A DNA stretch of 64,000 nt from Rhizobium sp. BK316 (GTDB lineage: Bacteria > Pseudomonadota > Alphaproteobacteria > Rhizobiales > Rhizobiaceae), in assembly GCF_014193695.1 (NCBI RefSeq), contig NZ_JACHZR010000004.1, positions 124,001 to 188,000 on the forward strand, given 5' to 3'. Of this stretch, positions 52,845 through 60,867 are shown piece after piece (position 1 is the stretch's first letter; every line of letters starts with the position of its first letter). The position numbers were made by a program, and so were the translations under genes. The notes under the pieces were generated by a model, which did no database searches, was not told the origin of the DNA, and saw nothing but the letters and a program-made list of their open reading frames with translations.

Positions 52845-52866
52845 AAACCGATGGCATCATCGGTTT
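52845..52866 (+). terminator. Intrinsic terminator after chrA
   Basis: AAACCGATG and CATCGGTTT form a 9-bp perfect stem with loop GCAT, followed by CTTCCGTTTTTCTT. It sits 28 bp after the chrA stop and 63 bp before the SDR gene. It should separate the two transcription units. Confidence 0.8.
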
Positions 52867-52929
52867 CTTCCGTTTTTCTTCCGGCCCGGCGCAAGGCATC
52901 TGCTCTCCCAACCAAGAAGGAGACGGCAG

Positions 52930-53667
52930 ATGACCGAAATCAGGATCGAAGGCGCCGATATCATCATTATCGGCGGCAGTTCCGGCATGGGGTTGGTGCT
53001 GGCGCGGCGACTGCTGGCCGAAGGGGCTGGCGTGACGATTGCAGGGCGCAGCGCGGAGAGGCTTGCGGCGGCACGGCGACAGCTCGGCGATCCCTCTGGT
53101 CTTAAGACCGCCGTCCTCGACCTTGCGCGGGAGGAGGAGATTGCTGCCTTCTTCCGCGATTGCGGGCCGGTCGATCATATCGTCAGCACGGCGGCGGACA
53201 TTGAGGGAGCTTACCACCTTCTGCCGGATATCCAGCTTTCGGCGGCGCAGCGGGTGGTCGAGAGCAAGTTCTACGGGCCGCTGCTGCTTGCCAAATACGG
53301 CGCACCCCGCCTGCCGCCGTCGGGCTCGATCACCTATACGTCGGGCGTGGCAGCCTATCGGCCGGCGGCGCGGGGTTCGGTCGTTGCTGCCGTCAATGCA
53401 GCGCTGGAAGGGCTGGTGCGGGCGCTGGCGGTGGAGCTTGCGCCTCTTCGCATCAATGCGGTATCGCCGGGATGGGTGGACACGCCGATCTGGAGTTTCG
53501 TTGCCGGTGACGCCAAGCAGGCGACGCTGGAGGCGATGGCCAAACGCCTGCCGGTAGGCCGCGTCGGTAGGCCCGAGGATATTGCCGATGCAATCTGCTT
53601 CCTGATCGGTAACGGCTTTGCGACAGGCACTATCCTGCACGTCGAAGGCGGGCATCGGCTGGTCTGA
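52930..53667 (+). CDS. SDR-family oxidoreductase lacking the YxxxK pair
   Basis: A 245-residue short-chain dehydrogenase-like protein. The cofactor motif is IIIGGSSGMGLVLARRLL, followed by VTIAGRSAERL and the terminal PVGRVGRPEDIADAICFLIG. The usual YxxxK is absent: the equivalent helix reads ARGSVVAAVNAALEGLVRAL, with Val and Asn in place of Tyr and Lys, while the Ser of TYTSGVAAY is kept. It may bind NAD(P) without classical reduction activity. Its 3' end overlaps the convergent LysR gene by 38 bp. Confidence 0.85.
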   Translation: MTEIRIEGADIIIIGGSSGMGLVLARRLLAEGAGVTIAGRSAERLAAARRQLGDPSGLKTAVLDLAREEEIAAFFRDCGPVDHIVSTAADIEGAYHLLPDIQLSAAQRVVESKFYGPLLLAKYGAPRLPPSGSITYTSGVAAYRPAARGSVVAAVNAALEGLVRALAVELAPLRINAVSPGWVDTPIWSFVAGDAKQATLEAMAKRLPVGRVGRPEDIADAICFLIGNGFATGTILHVEGGHRLV

Positions 53668-54553
53668 ATGGCCGGAAAGCCTCAGCGGCCGAGCCAAGCA
53701 GCAGCGAAAGCGCCGGCGGCTGTAGGCGCCGGCGGCGCCACAGCATGACCAGCGAAGCCGTTGGAGTATCGCCCGGCCAGGACAGCTCCACGACGTCGCC
53801 GCGCTCGGCAGCCGGGGCGGCGGCGAGACGCGGAACAAGACCGTAACCGGCGCCGGATGCAACGAGGCGGATGATCGTCTGGATGCTGTCGGCCTGGGTG
53901 ACGATATCGGGTGCGGCAATGCCTACTTCGGTGAAGGCCGCATCGAAGAGCCGGCGGTAGACGCAGCCGGTTTCCGTGGCGATGAAGGGCAGATGGCTCA
54001 GGTCCGCGAGGCTTTCGGGCGATGTGGCTCCGTTATTGCGGCTGGCGATGAGTACCAGCGGCTCCCGCGAGACGAGGCGGGTCATGAAACGCTCGTCCCG
54101 TTCTCCGCGATCAAAGGTGAAGGCGATATCGATCGAACCATCTTCCAGCCGTCGCTGCAATTCACCGCTGCCGCCGATCTTCAGCGTCAGGCCGATATCG
54201 GCATGCGTCTCGCGAAGGCGTGACAGGAAGGGTGCGAGTTTCTCCGCCGCAATGGTTTCGAGCGTGCCGATCGTAAGCGATTGGCCGCCAAGGCCGGCGG
54301 CTGCACGGATCGCTGCCTTCGCCTCGTCGTTCAGCGCCAGGATCTCCTCGGCATAGGCTTTCAGCGTGTCACCGGCCGATGTCAGGGTCACACGCTGTCG
54401 GGAGCGCTCGAAAAGCTGCACGCCCAATTCCTCTTCGAGCACCTGTATCTGGTCGCTGAGGCTCGACTGGGCGAGGTTCGCCTCGCTTGCCGCGCGGGTG
54501 AAGTTGCAGTGCCTTGCGACCGCAAGAAAGGTTTTCAATTGTCGTGGGTTCAT
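53630..54553 (-). CDS. LysR family transcriptional regulator
   Basis: A 307-residue LysR regulator with a clear N-terminal HTH (LKTFLAVARHCNFTRAASEA, then QSSLSDQIQVLEEELGVQLF). The effector domain begins near residue 90 (QSLTIGTLETIAAEKLAPFL). The start MNPRQLKTFL at 54553 is typical of the family. It is convergent (38-bp overlap) with the SDR gene and divergent from the squalene-cyclase-fold gene, so either could be its target. Confidence 0.9.
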   Translation of the reverse strand: MNPRQLKTFLAVARHCNFTRAASEANLAQSSLSDQIQVLEEELGVQLFERSRQRVTLTSAGDTLKAYAEEILALNDEAKAAIRAAAGLGGQSLTIGTLETIAAEKLAPFLSRLRETHADIGLTLKIGGSGELQRRLEDGSIDIAFTFDRGERDERFMTRLVSREPLVLIASRNNGATSPESLADLSHLPFIATETGCVYRRLFDAAFTEVGIAAPDIVTQADSIQTIIRLVASGAGYGLVPRLAAAPAAERGDVVELSWPGDTPTASLVMLWRRRRLQPPALSLLLGSAAEAFRPFRPADARLRRAG

Positions 54554-54729
54554 CCTGGGCTCCGTGCTCCATGGCAAGAATGGGCACTCCCTGCCTATAT
54601 CAGGCGGCGGAGCGAAGAGGGAGTCTCTCCGCTTGGGCGTCACCGCCGCGCCGGGTCCAGTGATGTTGACGGCAGCCGTCGGTTTGGCCAAGCTGCGTTG
54701 GTATTTGCAAGCAAAAAGGAGCCTTGCCG

Positions 54730-55716
54730 ATGCCGCCCTCAGAGACATCCGTGATCGATTGGCTGCTTGCCTCCGACCCGGCCATCCGCTGGCAGGTGCT
54801 GCGTGATCTCTTCGATGCGCCGGAGCCTGTCTGGTCCGCCGAGCGGCAGAAGGTAGAGCGGGAAGGGTGGGGTGCCGAGCTGCTGTCCTATCAGGATGCG
54901 GACGGGCAATGGGCGGGCGGCTCCTTCGTGCCCAGCGATTTCACGCGCGAGGAATGGCAGGCGACCGGCCAGCCATGGACGGCGACGAATTTCTCGCTGA
55001 CGCAGCTTCGCGAGTTCGGGCTCGATCCGGGCTCCGAGAGCGCAAGGAGAACGGTCGCGCTCATCGGCGCCAATTGCCGCTGGGACGAGGGCGGGCAGCC
55101 CTTCTGGGAGGGCGAGGTGGAGGAATGCATCAATGGCCGTACGGTCGGCGACGGCGCCTATTTCGGCGTCGATGTCTCGCCCATCGTCGAGAGGCTGCTC
55201 GGCGAGCGACAGGCCGATGGCGGCTGGAACTGCGAGCGGGCGAATGGCTCGGCGCGCTCGTCCTTCCACACGACGATCAATGTGCTGGAGGGACTGCTGG
55301 AATATGAGCGGGCGACCGGCGGCACGGTGCAATCGCGCGAGGCAAGACGGTCGGGCGAGGATTATCTGCTGGCGCGGCATCTCATGCGCCGGCTCAGCAA
55401 TGGCGAGCCCGTCGATGATAAATTCATGCAGTTCCTGCATCCGAACCGCTGGCGCTTCGATGTGCTGCGGGCGCTCGATTACTTTCGTGCGTCAAGCCTG
55501 CTGACAGGGGCTGCACCTGATATGCGGCTGAAGGAGGCAATTGAATACCTCCGCTCGCGGCGCCTCGAAGATGGGAGCTGGCCGCTCGACTGGCGCTTGT
55601 CCGGCAGGGCCTGGTTCGTGATGGATGACGGCGAGGGAGAGCCTTCCCGCTGGGTGACGCTCAGGGCGCTGCGCGTCTTGAAATGGTGGGATGGCTGGAT
55701 GGCTTCCCTAACGTAA
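54730..55716 (+). CDS. Squalene-cyclase/prenyltransferase-fold protein
   Basis: A 328-residue protein with alpha/alpha-toroid repeats of the terpene-cyclase type. Repeats such as LSYQDADGQWAGGSFVPSDF, LLGERQADGGWNCERANGSA and YLRSRRLEDGSWPLDWRLSG contain the QW-like motif (xGxW). It lacks the DxDD motif of true squalene-hopene cyclases as far as I can see, so it is probably not a cyclase. AAGGAG lies eight bases before ATG 54730. Divergent from LysR. Function unknown. Confidence 0.75.
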   Translation: MPPSETSVIDWLLASDPAIRWQVLRDLFDAPEPVWSAERQKVEREGWGAELLSYQDADGQWAGGSFVPSDFTREEWQATGQPWTATNFSLTQLREFGLDPGSESARRTVALIGANCRWDEGGQPFWEGEVEECINGRTVGDGAYFGVDVSPIVERLLGERQADGGWNCERANGSARSSFHTTINVLEGLLEYERATGGTVQSREARRSGEDYLLARHLMRRLSNGEPVDDKFMQFLHPNRWRFDVLRALDYFRASSLLTGAAPDMRLKEAIEYLRSRRLEDGSWPLDWRLSGRAWFVMDDGEGEPSRWVTLRALRVLKWWDGWMASLT

Positions 55717-55757
55717 TGCCACCAAGGAATTCCGCATTATCACATTAAAACCGTGGC

Positions 55758-56138
55758 TTAAGCCGGTGTGCTGAAAGCCTGGAGCCTGGTCTCCAACTCT
55801 TCCATCGTATCGAGAAACCAGCAATCCGTGCCGCGATTGGTCTCATGAACGAAGCTTCGCAGCGCCTGGCTGCCGGCAAGCTCGGCGTCGATATTGCCGA
55901 TGACGGCGAGGCGCAGCCGGTAATTCACGAATTTCTGGATCGCGGCGCCGGCAATGCCTGAGCGGAGGTTCAGAAAACCTTCGGGCAGGCGTTCGACCGG
56001 CAGCACCACCCAATCGACGGCTTCGCCGAGGGCATGGCCGATCAGGTCGTCAAAGCCACTGTCGGCAGTCAGCCGCGCGCCATCCGGATTGCGGAGGAGC
56101 AGGCGAAAGCCGTGGAGAAGCCTGATGTCGGGGTGCAC
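55758..56138 (-). CDS. DUF4180 domain-containing protein
   Basis: A 126-residue protein of the DUF4180 family, recognised by GEAVDWVVLPVERLPEGFLN, LRSGIAGAAIQKFVNYRLRL and SFVHETNRGTDCWFLDTMEE. The GTG start at 56136-56138 is preceded by GAGAGGGA. Small cytoplasmic proteins of this family have no known function. It is convergent with the squalene-cyclase-fold gene. Confidence 0.85.
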   Translation of the reverse strand: MHPDIRLLHGFRLLLRNPDGARLTADSGFDDLIGHALGEAVDWVVLPVERLPEGFLNLRSGIAGAAIQKFVNYRLRLAVIGNIDAELAGSQALRSFVHETNRGTDCWFLDTMEELETRLQAFSTPA

Positions 56139-56286
56139 GGAATATCCCTCTCGTTTCGACGGACGGCCTGTCGATCAGCACGAACGTCTGTCCGGTTGGG
56201 ACATGGGTCTTCCGTTGATATGCGTCAATGCCTGATGTGGGCCATGGAGACAGGCTTGCTTCGTCATCAACGGAATGGAGGCATCC

Positions 56287-56739
56287 ATGGACGAGACGAT
56301 CAGAAAGACGATTCAGGCGATATTGGACGGTCAGCGCATCATGAGCGTTGCGACGCTGCGGCCGGATGGCTGGCCGCAGGCGACGACGGTCGGTTACGTC
56401 AATGACGGGCTGACGCTCTATTTCCTCTGCGGCCCAGACAGCCAGAAGGCCGCCAACATCGCGCGCGACAACAGGGTGTCGCTGACAATCAATCCGGATG
56501 CCGGCCAGCTGATGGAAATCACCGGCCTGTCGATGGCGGCGCATGCGGAGAAGGTGAAAGACCCTGACGAGGCGGACAGGGTGGTGCGGCTCATGCCGGC
56601 GAAATATCCGGCTCAGGAAGGTCTGTCGATCTCAATGCCGACGCGGGATCAGATCTGCATCTTCCGTGTCGTGCCGAAGGTGATTTCCGTGCTCGATTAT
56701 TCCAAAGGGTTCGGGCACGCCGATCTCGTCACGGTCTGA
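56287..56739 (+). CDS. Pyridoxamine 5'-phosphate oxidase-like FMN-binding protein
   Basis: A 150-residue split-barrel protein (RIMSVATLRPDGWPQATTVG, YVNDGLTLYFLCGPDSQKAA, NIARDNRVSLTINPDAGQLM) of the PNPOx-like family. Such proteins bind FMN or F420/heme and act on small substrates. ATG 56287 has GGAGG six bases upstream and is preferred over ATG 56275. Monocistronic. Confidence 0.88.
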   Translation: MDETIRKTIQAILDGQRIMSVATLRPDGWPQATTVGYVNDGLTLYFLCGPDSQKAANIARDNRVSLTINPDAGQLMEITGLSMAAHAEKVKDPDEADRVVRLMPAKYPAQEGLSISMPTRDQICIFRVVPKVISVLDYSKGFGHADLVTV

Positions 56740-57012
56740 TACGGCATGCCGCGCAAATGCCCGGCAGCCGCCGAGACGGTCGACCGTAGCGAGATGACCC
56801 GCCAGCCGCTCGAGACATTCAAGCAGGTGGTCTTTGACACATTGCTGCACGGCAGGGCACAGCGAAGCCTATTTACCTCGGTTAAGGAGAAATTTCCGTT
56901 CGGGATCGAGCATTTACCATCTTTGCCGGCACCACAGATCGGCAACAGTTTCAGCTTAATTCCGACATGTTCTGCCTGAAATTTCCGGCATCTACACCGG
57001 GCGGGGAATCAG

Positions 57013-57408
57013 ATGCCGGGCATTCTCATTGCCACCTTGTTGGCGACTGTTGCGGCCAAGGCGCCGATGGAATTTGCAAGCGGTGATCTTCTCTTTTCGG
57101 ATTGCGGCGGCTCACGCCAGTTCGTGACCGGTTATGTCTCCGGCTGGCTCGACAAATGGAACCGGGATGAGTTTCTTGCGCGGCGCGCGCTTGCCGATGC
57201 AGTTCCCAGTTCGAGGGCGATGGTCGACTACGCCTATTTCGGCAAGTCGGTCGGCGTGAATATCTGCCTGCCGGCTGGCACGACGGCGATCGCCATCGGC
57301 GACATGCTCTGCCGCTTCCTGCAGGACAATCCCGATATCCGCGGATCTCAAGGCAACGACCTGCTTATGACCGTCATCGCCAGCCGCTACACCTGCCCGG
57401 TGGAATAA
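57013..57408 (+). CDS. Rap1a/Tai family protein, secreted
   Basis: A 131-residue protein with an N-terminal signal sequence (ILIATLLATVAAK) and the Rap1a/Tai pattern: ASGDLLFSDCGGSRQFVTGY and VSGWLDKW, then ICLPAGTTAIAIGDMLCRFL, QDNPDIRGSQGNDLLMTVIA and a final Cys. Tai proteins are periplasmic immunity factors against type VI amidase effectors, but many rhizobial members are orphans. No amidase is adjacent; the only peptidoglycan amidase-like gene in the window is 43 kb away. GGGGAAT precedes ATG 57013. Confidence 0.75.
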   Translation: MPGILIATLLATVAAKAPMEFASGDLLFSDCGGSRQFVTGYVSGWLDKWNRDEFLARRALADAVPSSRAMVDYAYFGKSVGVNICLPAGTTAIAIGDMLCRFLQDNPDIRGSQGNDLLMTVIASRYTCPVE

Positions 57409-57411
57409 GCG

Positions 57412-57849
57412 TCAGGCATTGCTGACCAGGATGGCGCCGCCGATGATGAGCAGGGTGCCGGGGACAAGTTTCCAGAGATCGACCTGCGATGCCTCGCCGA
57501 GGAAGATCGCGCCGACGGCAAGCGTCACCAGCACGTTGCAGCTCCAGATCGGTGCGAGTTTCGAGACCGGAACGCCATAGGTGAAGAGCGCGTAGCTGAT
57601 GAGACCGGTGCCGAACGCAAAGCAGATGCCGGCAAGGAGGGCGAAGCCGATACCGGTCGGGGTCCAGGGCGCGGGGCGCCAAATGACGGCGGCAATTGCG
57701 CCCGTGATGGCCAGCGTCAGCCCGAACGTGATGAGATAGGCGGATGAGCCGGCGCCGGCTGTCGCACTCTGCTTCTGGAAGATGGCTGTGATGCCCCAGA
57801 AGACGGCGGGGGCCACGCCGCCGACGAACAAGGGCCAGAATGCACTCAT
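57412..57849 (-). CDS. DMT superfamily (EamA-like) small transporter
   Basis: A 145-residue protein with four to five hydrophobic helices (VAPAVFWGITAIFQKQSATA, FGLTLAITGAIAAVIW, ALLAGICFAFGTGLISYALF, KLVPGTLLIIGGAILVSNA), about half the length of full EamA proteins, like the SMR/DMT half-size members. It would work as a dimer in the inner membrane. It is convergent with the Rap1a/Tai gene (3-bp gap). Substrate unknown. Confidence 0.82.
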   Translation of the reverse strand: MSAFWPLFVGGVAPAVFWGITAIFQKQSATAGAGSSAYLITFGLTLAITGAIAAVIWRPAPWTPTGIGFALLAGICFAFGTGLISYALFTYGVPVSKLAPIWSCNVLVTLAVGAIFLGEASQVDLWKLVPGTLLIIGGAILVSNA

Positions 57850-57877
57850 CGCAAAACTCCTGTCGCACCTGATACGC

Positions 57878-57982
57878 TAGAGCGCCGTGCGTCCAATCGG
57901 ACGCACAAAGGACGCTCTATCCCTTTGAATCTACGCATCAGGTTTTCCGAAAATCGATTCCGATTTTCGGGCCGATGCTGTA
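57878..57982 (+). repeat. RIME-like repeat, forward orientation
   Basis: A 105-bp full copy: TAGAGCGCCGTGCGTCCAAT through CTACGCATCAGGTTTTCCG to CGATTCCGATTTTCGGGCCG and ATGCTGTAG. Both palindromes are intact, and it is the best-preserved copy in the window. It is followed after 40 bp by a second, different element at 58023. Confidence 0.9.
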
Positions 57983-58022
57983 GGGCTTTCGGAAAAGCCG
58001 ATCGGGATTGGGTGCCACCAGA

Positions 58023-58129
58023 CTACAGCGCCGCGCGTCTTTTCAGACGCGCAAAGGACGCTGTAGCACTTTGAATTTCTGCATAATTTCATCCCTAAAT
58101 CGATTCCGATTTCGGGAATTATGCAGTAG
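58023..58129 (+). repeat. RIME-like repeat, variant subtype
   Basis: A 107-bp element with the same architecture but different sequence: CTACAGCGCCGCGCGTCTTT with AAAGGACGCTGTAG (first palindrome), then TTTGAATTTCTGCATAATTT and CGATTCCGATTTCGGGAATT ATGCAGTAG (second palindrome). The half-element at 10443 belongs to this subtype. Confidence 0.88.
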
Positions 58130-58215
58130 GAGTTTCTTCTTGTTCTTTGTGGTCTTGTTGTTGTGTCGAAGCTTGGCAGATTTGGCCGGTCTCGTCCAGC
58201 AGCCTCGTCGATGCG

Positions 58216-58653
58216 TCAGCCGGTCTTGCCGGCTTTGGCCGATGCCATGGCGATCTCGCCGATTTCGGCGAGTGTCACCTTCCGGAATTCCCGCTCCAGC
58301 GTCTGTTCGGCACTTTCGAAGGCGCGCTGCAGTTTGGCATTGGCGGCGCGCTCGACAGGGCAGGACGGGTGATCGTTGGAAAGTGGCGCATCAAGGATGG
58401 TTTCGCCCTGCAGGGCGCGTTGCACATCGAGAACGGTGATGTCTTTGAGCGGCCTTGTCAGCGACCAGCCGCCGCCGCGGCCGCCTTCGGATTCGACAAT
58501 GCCGTATTGGCGCAGCGATGCCATGGTGCGGCGAACGACGACAGGATTGGTGTTGAGCATCTGGGCGATGCGCTCGCTCGTTTCCCGGCCGCCCAGCAAT
58601 CCCATATGGACGAGAACATGGATCATCCGCGCCAGTCTTCCGTCTTGTCGCAT
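58216..58653 (-). CDS. Rrf2 family transcriptional regulator
   Basis: A 145-residue Rrf2 regulator with HTH (ERIAQMLNTNPVVVRRTMAS) and the wing GIVESEGGRGGGWSLTRPLK. A single Cys (SNDHPSCPVERA) lies where Fe-S members carry three, so an Fe-S cluster of the NsrR/IscR type is unlikely. ATG 58653 is family-typical. Divergent from the alpha/beta hydrolase. A GTAACA-N5-TGTTAC operator lies just upstream. Confidence 0.9.
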   Translation of the reverse strand: MRQDGRLARMIHVLVHMGLLGGRETSERIAQMLNTNPVVVRRTMASLRQYGIVESEGGRGGGWSLTRPLKDITVLDVQRALQGETILDAPLSNDHPSCPVERAANAKLQRAFESAEQTLEREFRKVTLAEIGEIAMASAKAGKTG

Positions 58654-58670
58654 CTGTGCTTCTCCATAGT

Positions 58671-58687
58671 GTAACAAATAGTGTTAC
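58671..58687. promoter_or_regulatory. Palindromic Rrf2 operator candidate
   Basis: GTAACA (58671-58676) and TGTTAC (58682-58687) form a perfect inverted repeat with a 5-bp spacer, 18 bp upstream of the Rrf2 start and 112 bp upstream of the divergent hydrolase gene. A TTGACT (58694) may be the -35 of the hydrolase promoter. The TGTAAC seen again at 58710 hints at a second half-site. Confidence 0.65.
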
Positions 58688-58798
58688 GGTCTATTGACTC
58701 CTGTTTTCTGTAACGTAAAAAGATACGGAATAGAAGGTTCAACACCGTCCGGATGCGATTTTTCCGGGGGCGGCAGCCCTGATATCGAGGAGGCAGAG

Positions 58799-59770
58799 AT
58801 GCAGCAGCGCATGATTGAAACCGCAACCTTGAGGATGAACATCTGCGAGGCCGGCCAGGGGCCGCTGGTGCTGCTCTGCCATGGGTTTCCTGAGACCTCA
58901 TATGCCTGGCGCCATCAGCTCAGCGCACTTGCCGAGGCGGGTTTCCATGCCGTGGCGCCCGATATGCGCGGTTATGGCCGGACGGAAAGCCCCGATACGA
59001 TCGGCGCCTACACGGTCTTCGATCTCGTGGCCGACGTGGTGTCACTTGTCGATGCGCTTGGCGAGGAAAAGGCCGTTATTGTCGGCAATGACTGGGGTGC
59101 AACGGTTGCCTGGCAGGCGGCGCTGATGCGCCCGGACCGGTTTCGCGGCGTTGTCGCCATGAGCGTGCCTCTCATGGGCCAGCCGCCCGTGCCGCCGACG
59201 AGGATCTTTCCGGCGACGCCGGATCACCTGCTTTATGTGCTCTACTTTCAGGAACCGGGAGTGGCGGAGGCCGAGTTCGAACGGGATGTGGAGTCTACAC
59301 TGCGCAAGATCTACGCCGCCGCCAGCGGCGAGGCCGGTGCGCGGCTGCCGGGCGACGGAACGCCCAATCCCTTCGGCATGGTGTCTCGCGCCTCCGGCCT
59401 ACTTGCCGATCTGCCGGAAAGCGAAACACTTCCCGGCTGGCTGCCGCAATCCGATCTCCAAATTTTTGTCGATGCATTCAAGGCATCGGGCTTTCGCGGC
59501 GGCCTGAACTATTACCGCAACCTCGACCGGAACTGGGAATTGCAGAAGGCTCTGACGGGGTTGAAGGTCGAGATCCCCTCGCTTTTCATGGCCGGCGAAC
59601 GCGATACGGGCCTTGCAATCCCCGGCATGCGGGAGATTATCGCTACGATGCCGGCGCTCGCGCGTCGCCAGAGAACGACACAGTTCGTGCCCGGTGCGGG
59701 CCATTGGCTGCCGCAGGAGCAGCCGGACATCGTCAGCAGCGCAATGATCGATTTCGTGCGGGGTTTGTGA
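58799..59770 (+). CDS. Alpha/beta hydrolase, epoxide-hydrolase-like
   Basis: A 323-residue alpha/beta hydrolase. The oxyanion-hole motif is LLCHGFPETSYAW, the nucleophile elbow is VIVGNDWGATVAW (Asp nucleophile, typical of epoxide hydrolases and haloalkane dehalogenases) and the catalytic His lies in VPGAGHWLPQEQP. The cap domain has the paired Tyr of epoxide hydrolases in LYVLYFQEPG and GGLNYYRNLDRNW. GAGGAGG precedes ATG 58799. Divergent from Rrf2, which probably controls it. Confidence 0.92.
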   Translation: MQQRMIETATLRMNICEAGQGPLVLLCHGFPETSYAWRHQLSALAEAGFHAVAPDMRGYGRTESPDTIGAYTVFDLVADVVSLVDALGEEKAVIVGNDWGATVAWQAALMRPDRFRGVVAMSVPLMGQPPVPPTRIFPATPDHLLYVLYFQEPGVAEAEFERDVESTLRKIYAAASGEAGARLPGDGTPNPFGMVSRASGLLADLPESETLPGWLPQSDLQIFVDAFKASGFRGGLNYYRNLDRNWELQKALTGLKVEIPSLFMAGERDTGLAIPGMREIIATMPALARRQRTTQFVPGAGHWLPQEQPDIVSSAMIDFVRGL

Positions 59771-59774
59771 CGGG

Positions 59775-59838
59775 CTCTCTTTTTTGAATCTACGCATCAG
59801 GCTTTCCGAAAATCGATTCGATTTTCGGGCAGATGCTT
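59775..59838 (+). repeat. Partial RIME-like repeat (second palindrome only)
   Basis: TTTTTTGAATCTACGCATCA followed by GGCTTTCCGAAAATCGATTC, GATTTTCGGGCAGATGCT is the right half of the element. The first palindrome is absent. It sits just after the hydrolase stop, between convergent genes. Confidence 0.8.
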
Positions 59839-59953
59839 AGCGCCTGTCTTCCAGCATCGGGTCGAGAACGGCGATCAGTTCCTGGCTGCCGACTCGGCCG
59901 TCGGCGATTGTCTGGAAGATGCCGGGGCCGATGCTGCAAGGCAGATGCGGTTG

Positions 59954-60652
59954 TTAATCCCGCATCCGCAGCTCATCCGTCTGCATCTGCAGGGAACCCA
60001 GCGTTTCCAGAAAACTCATGCCGAGCAGGCTCTGGTCGAGCCTGCCATCTTCGGCAACCGTTGCTGCGACATTGCTGCGCACGATCGGGCCGATCGCCAC
60101 CTGATCGAGGGTAACCGGGGCGGCGCGGGTGCGGCCGTTGGCGGTCATCACGGTCATGGAATAGGTGAGCTGTTTCGGATCTATGCCGATGCGCAGCGCA
60201 TCCTCATGCGAGAGCGCCACCATGCTGGCGCCGGTATCGACCAGCATCGGCACGGACTGGCCGTTGACCGAGACCTCGGCTTCGAAATGGCCGTTCAGCA
60301 TCTTGTGGACGATGACTTCCTGGCCGCCCTCGCTGGTCGTGACGACGACGGCGCGGCCTGGCACGAGGCCGGCTAGCAGACGGTTGCCGACACCGAGCGC
60401 ATCCTGCCGGTAGAGATAGGCGGTGGCCAGCGCCAGGATGATGACGAGCCAGATCATGAATTGCCGCAGGGTCTGGCCTATGTTTCGACGGCTGCCCCAA
60501 ATGCCGGCTGCCAGCATGAGGGCGATCGGCAACAGGTAGACGAAGCGGCCGAAATCGTCATTTGCCAGCCCGAAAATGCGGCTCTGGTCGCTGTTGAAGA
60601 GCAGGACGGCAAGGCCGATGCCGATGACGGCGAGCAGGAGGATGAGGCGCAT
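59954..60652 (-). CDS. TIGR02281-type retropepsin-like aspartic protease, membrane-anchored
   Basis: A 232-residue protein with two to three N-terminal helices (LILLLAVIGIGLAVLLFNSD, LLPIALMLAAGIWGS, MIWLVIILALATAYLY) and a periplasmic protease domain. The catalytic motif is VPMLVDTGASMVALS, followed by YSMTVMTANGRTRAAPVTLD and DQSLLGMSFLETLGS. The start overlaps the DUF1289 stop (1 bp), so the two are coupled, downstream of CobS. Role in the envelope is unknown. Confidence 0.9.
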   Translation of the reverse strand: MRLILLLAVIGIGLAVLLFNSDQSRIFGLANDDFGRFVYLLPIALMLAAGIWGSRRNIGQTLRQFMIWLVIILALATAYLYRQDALGVGNRLLAGLVPGRAVVVTTSEGGQEVIVHKMLNGHFEAEVSVNGQSVPMLVDTGASMVALSHEDALRIGIDPKQLTYSMTVMTANGRTRAAPVTLDQVAIGPIVRSNVAATVAEDGRLDQSLLGMSFLETLGSLQMQTDELRMRD

Positions 60653-60849
60653 CAGCCTGTCGTCTCCAGGATTTTCGTCGATTCGGAAGCAGGGGCGGCG
60701 AGGCGGGCGGGCAGATTTTCCATGATGGCTTCGCGCTCCTCGTCGGAAAAGCGCATCCAGCCGGCAATTTCATCCGTTGTGCGGCCGCATCCGGCGCAGA
60801 GACGAGTGAGAGGATCCAGAGAGCATACGCGGATGCAGGGTGTTCGCAT
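60652..60849 (-). CDS. DUF1289 domain-containing protein
   Basis: A 65-residue protein of the DUF1289 family (RTPCIRVCSLDPLTRLCAGC, GRTTDEIAGWMRFSDEEREA). Four Cys residues arranged CxxxC and CxxC suggest metal binding (zinc or Fe-S). Family function is unknown. It is co-directional with cobS (18-bp gap) and the protease. Confidence 0.88.
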   Translation of the reverse strand: MRTPCIRVCSLDPLTRLCAGCGRTTDEIAGWMRFSDEEREAIMENLPARLAAPASESTKILETTG

Positions 60850-60867
60850 GGGCGATATATCGGGATT

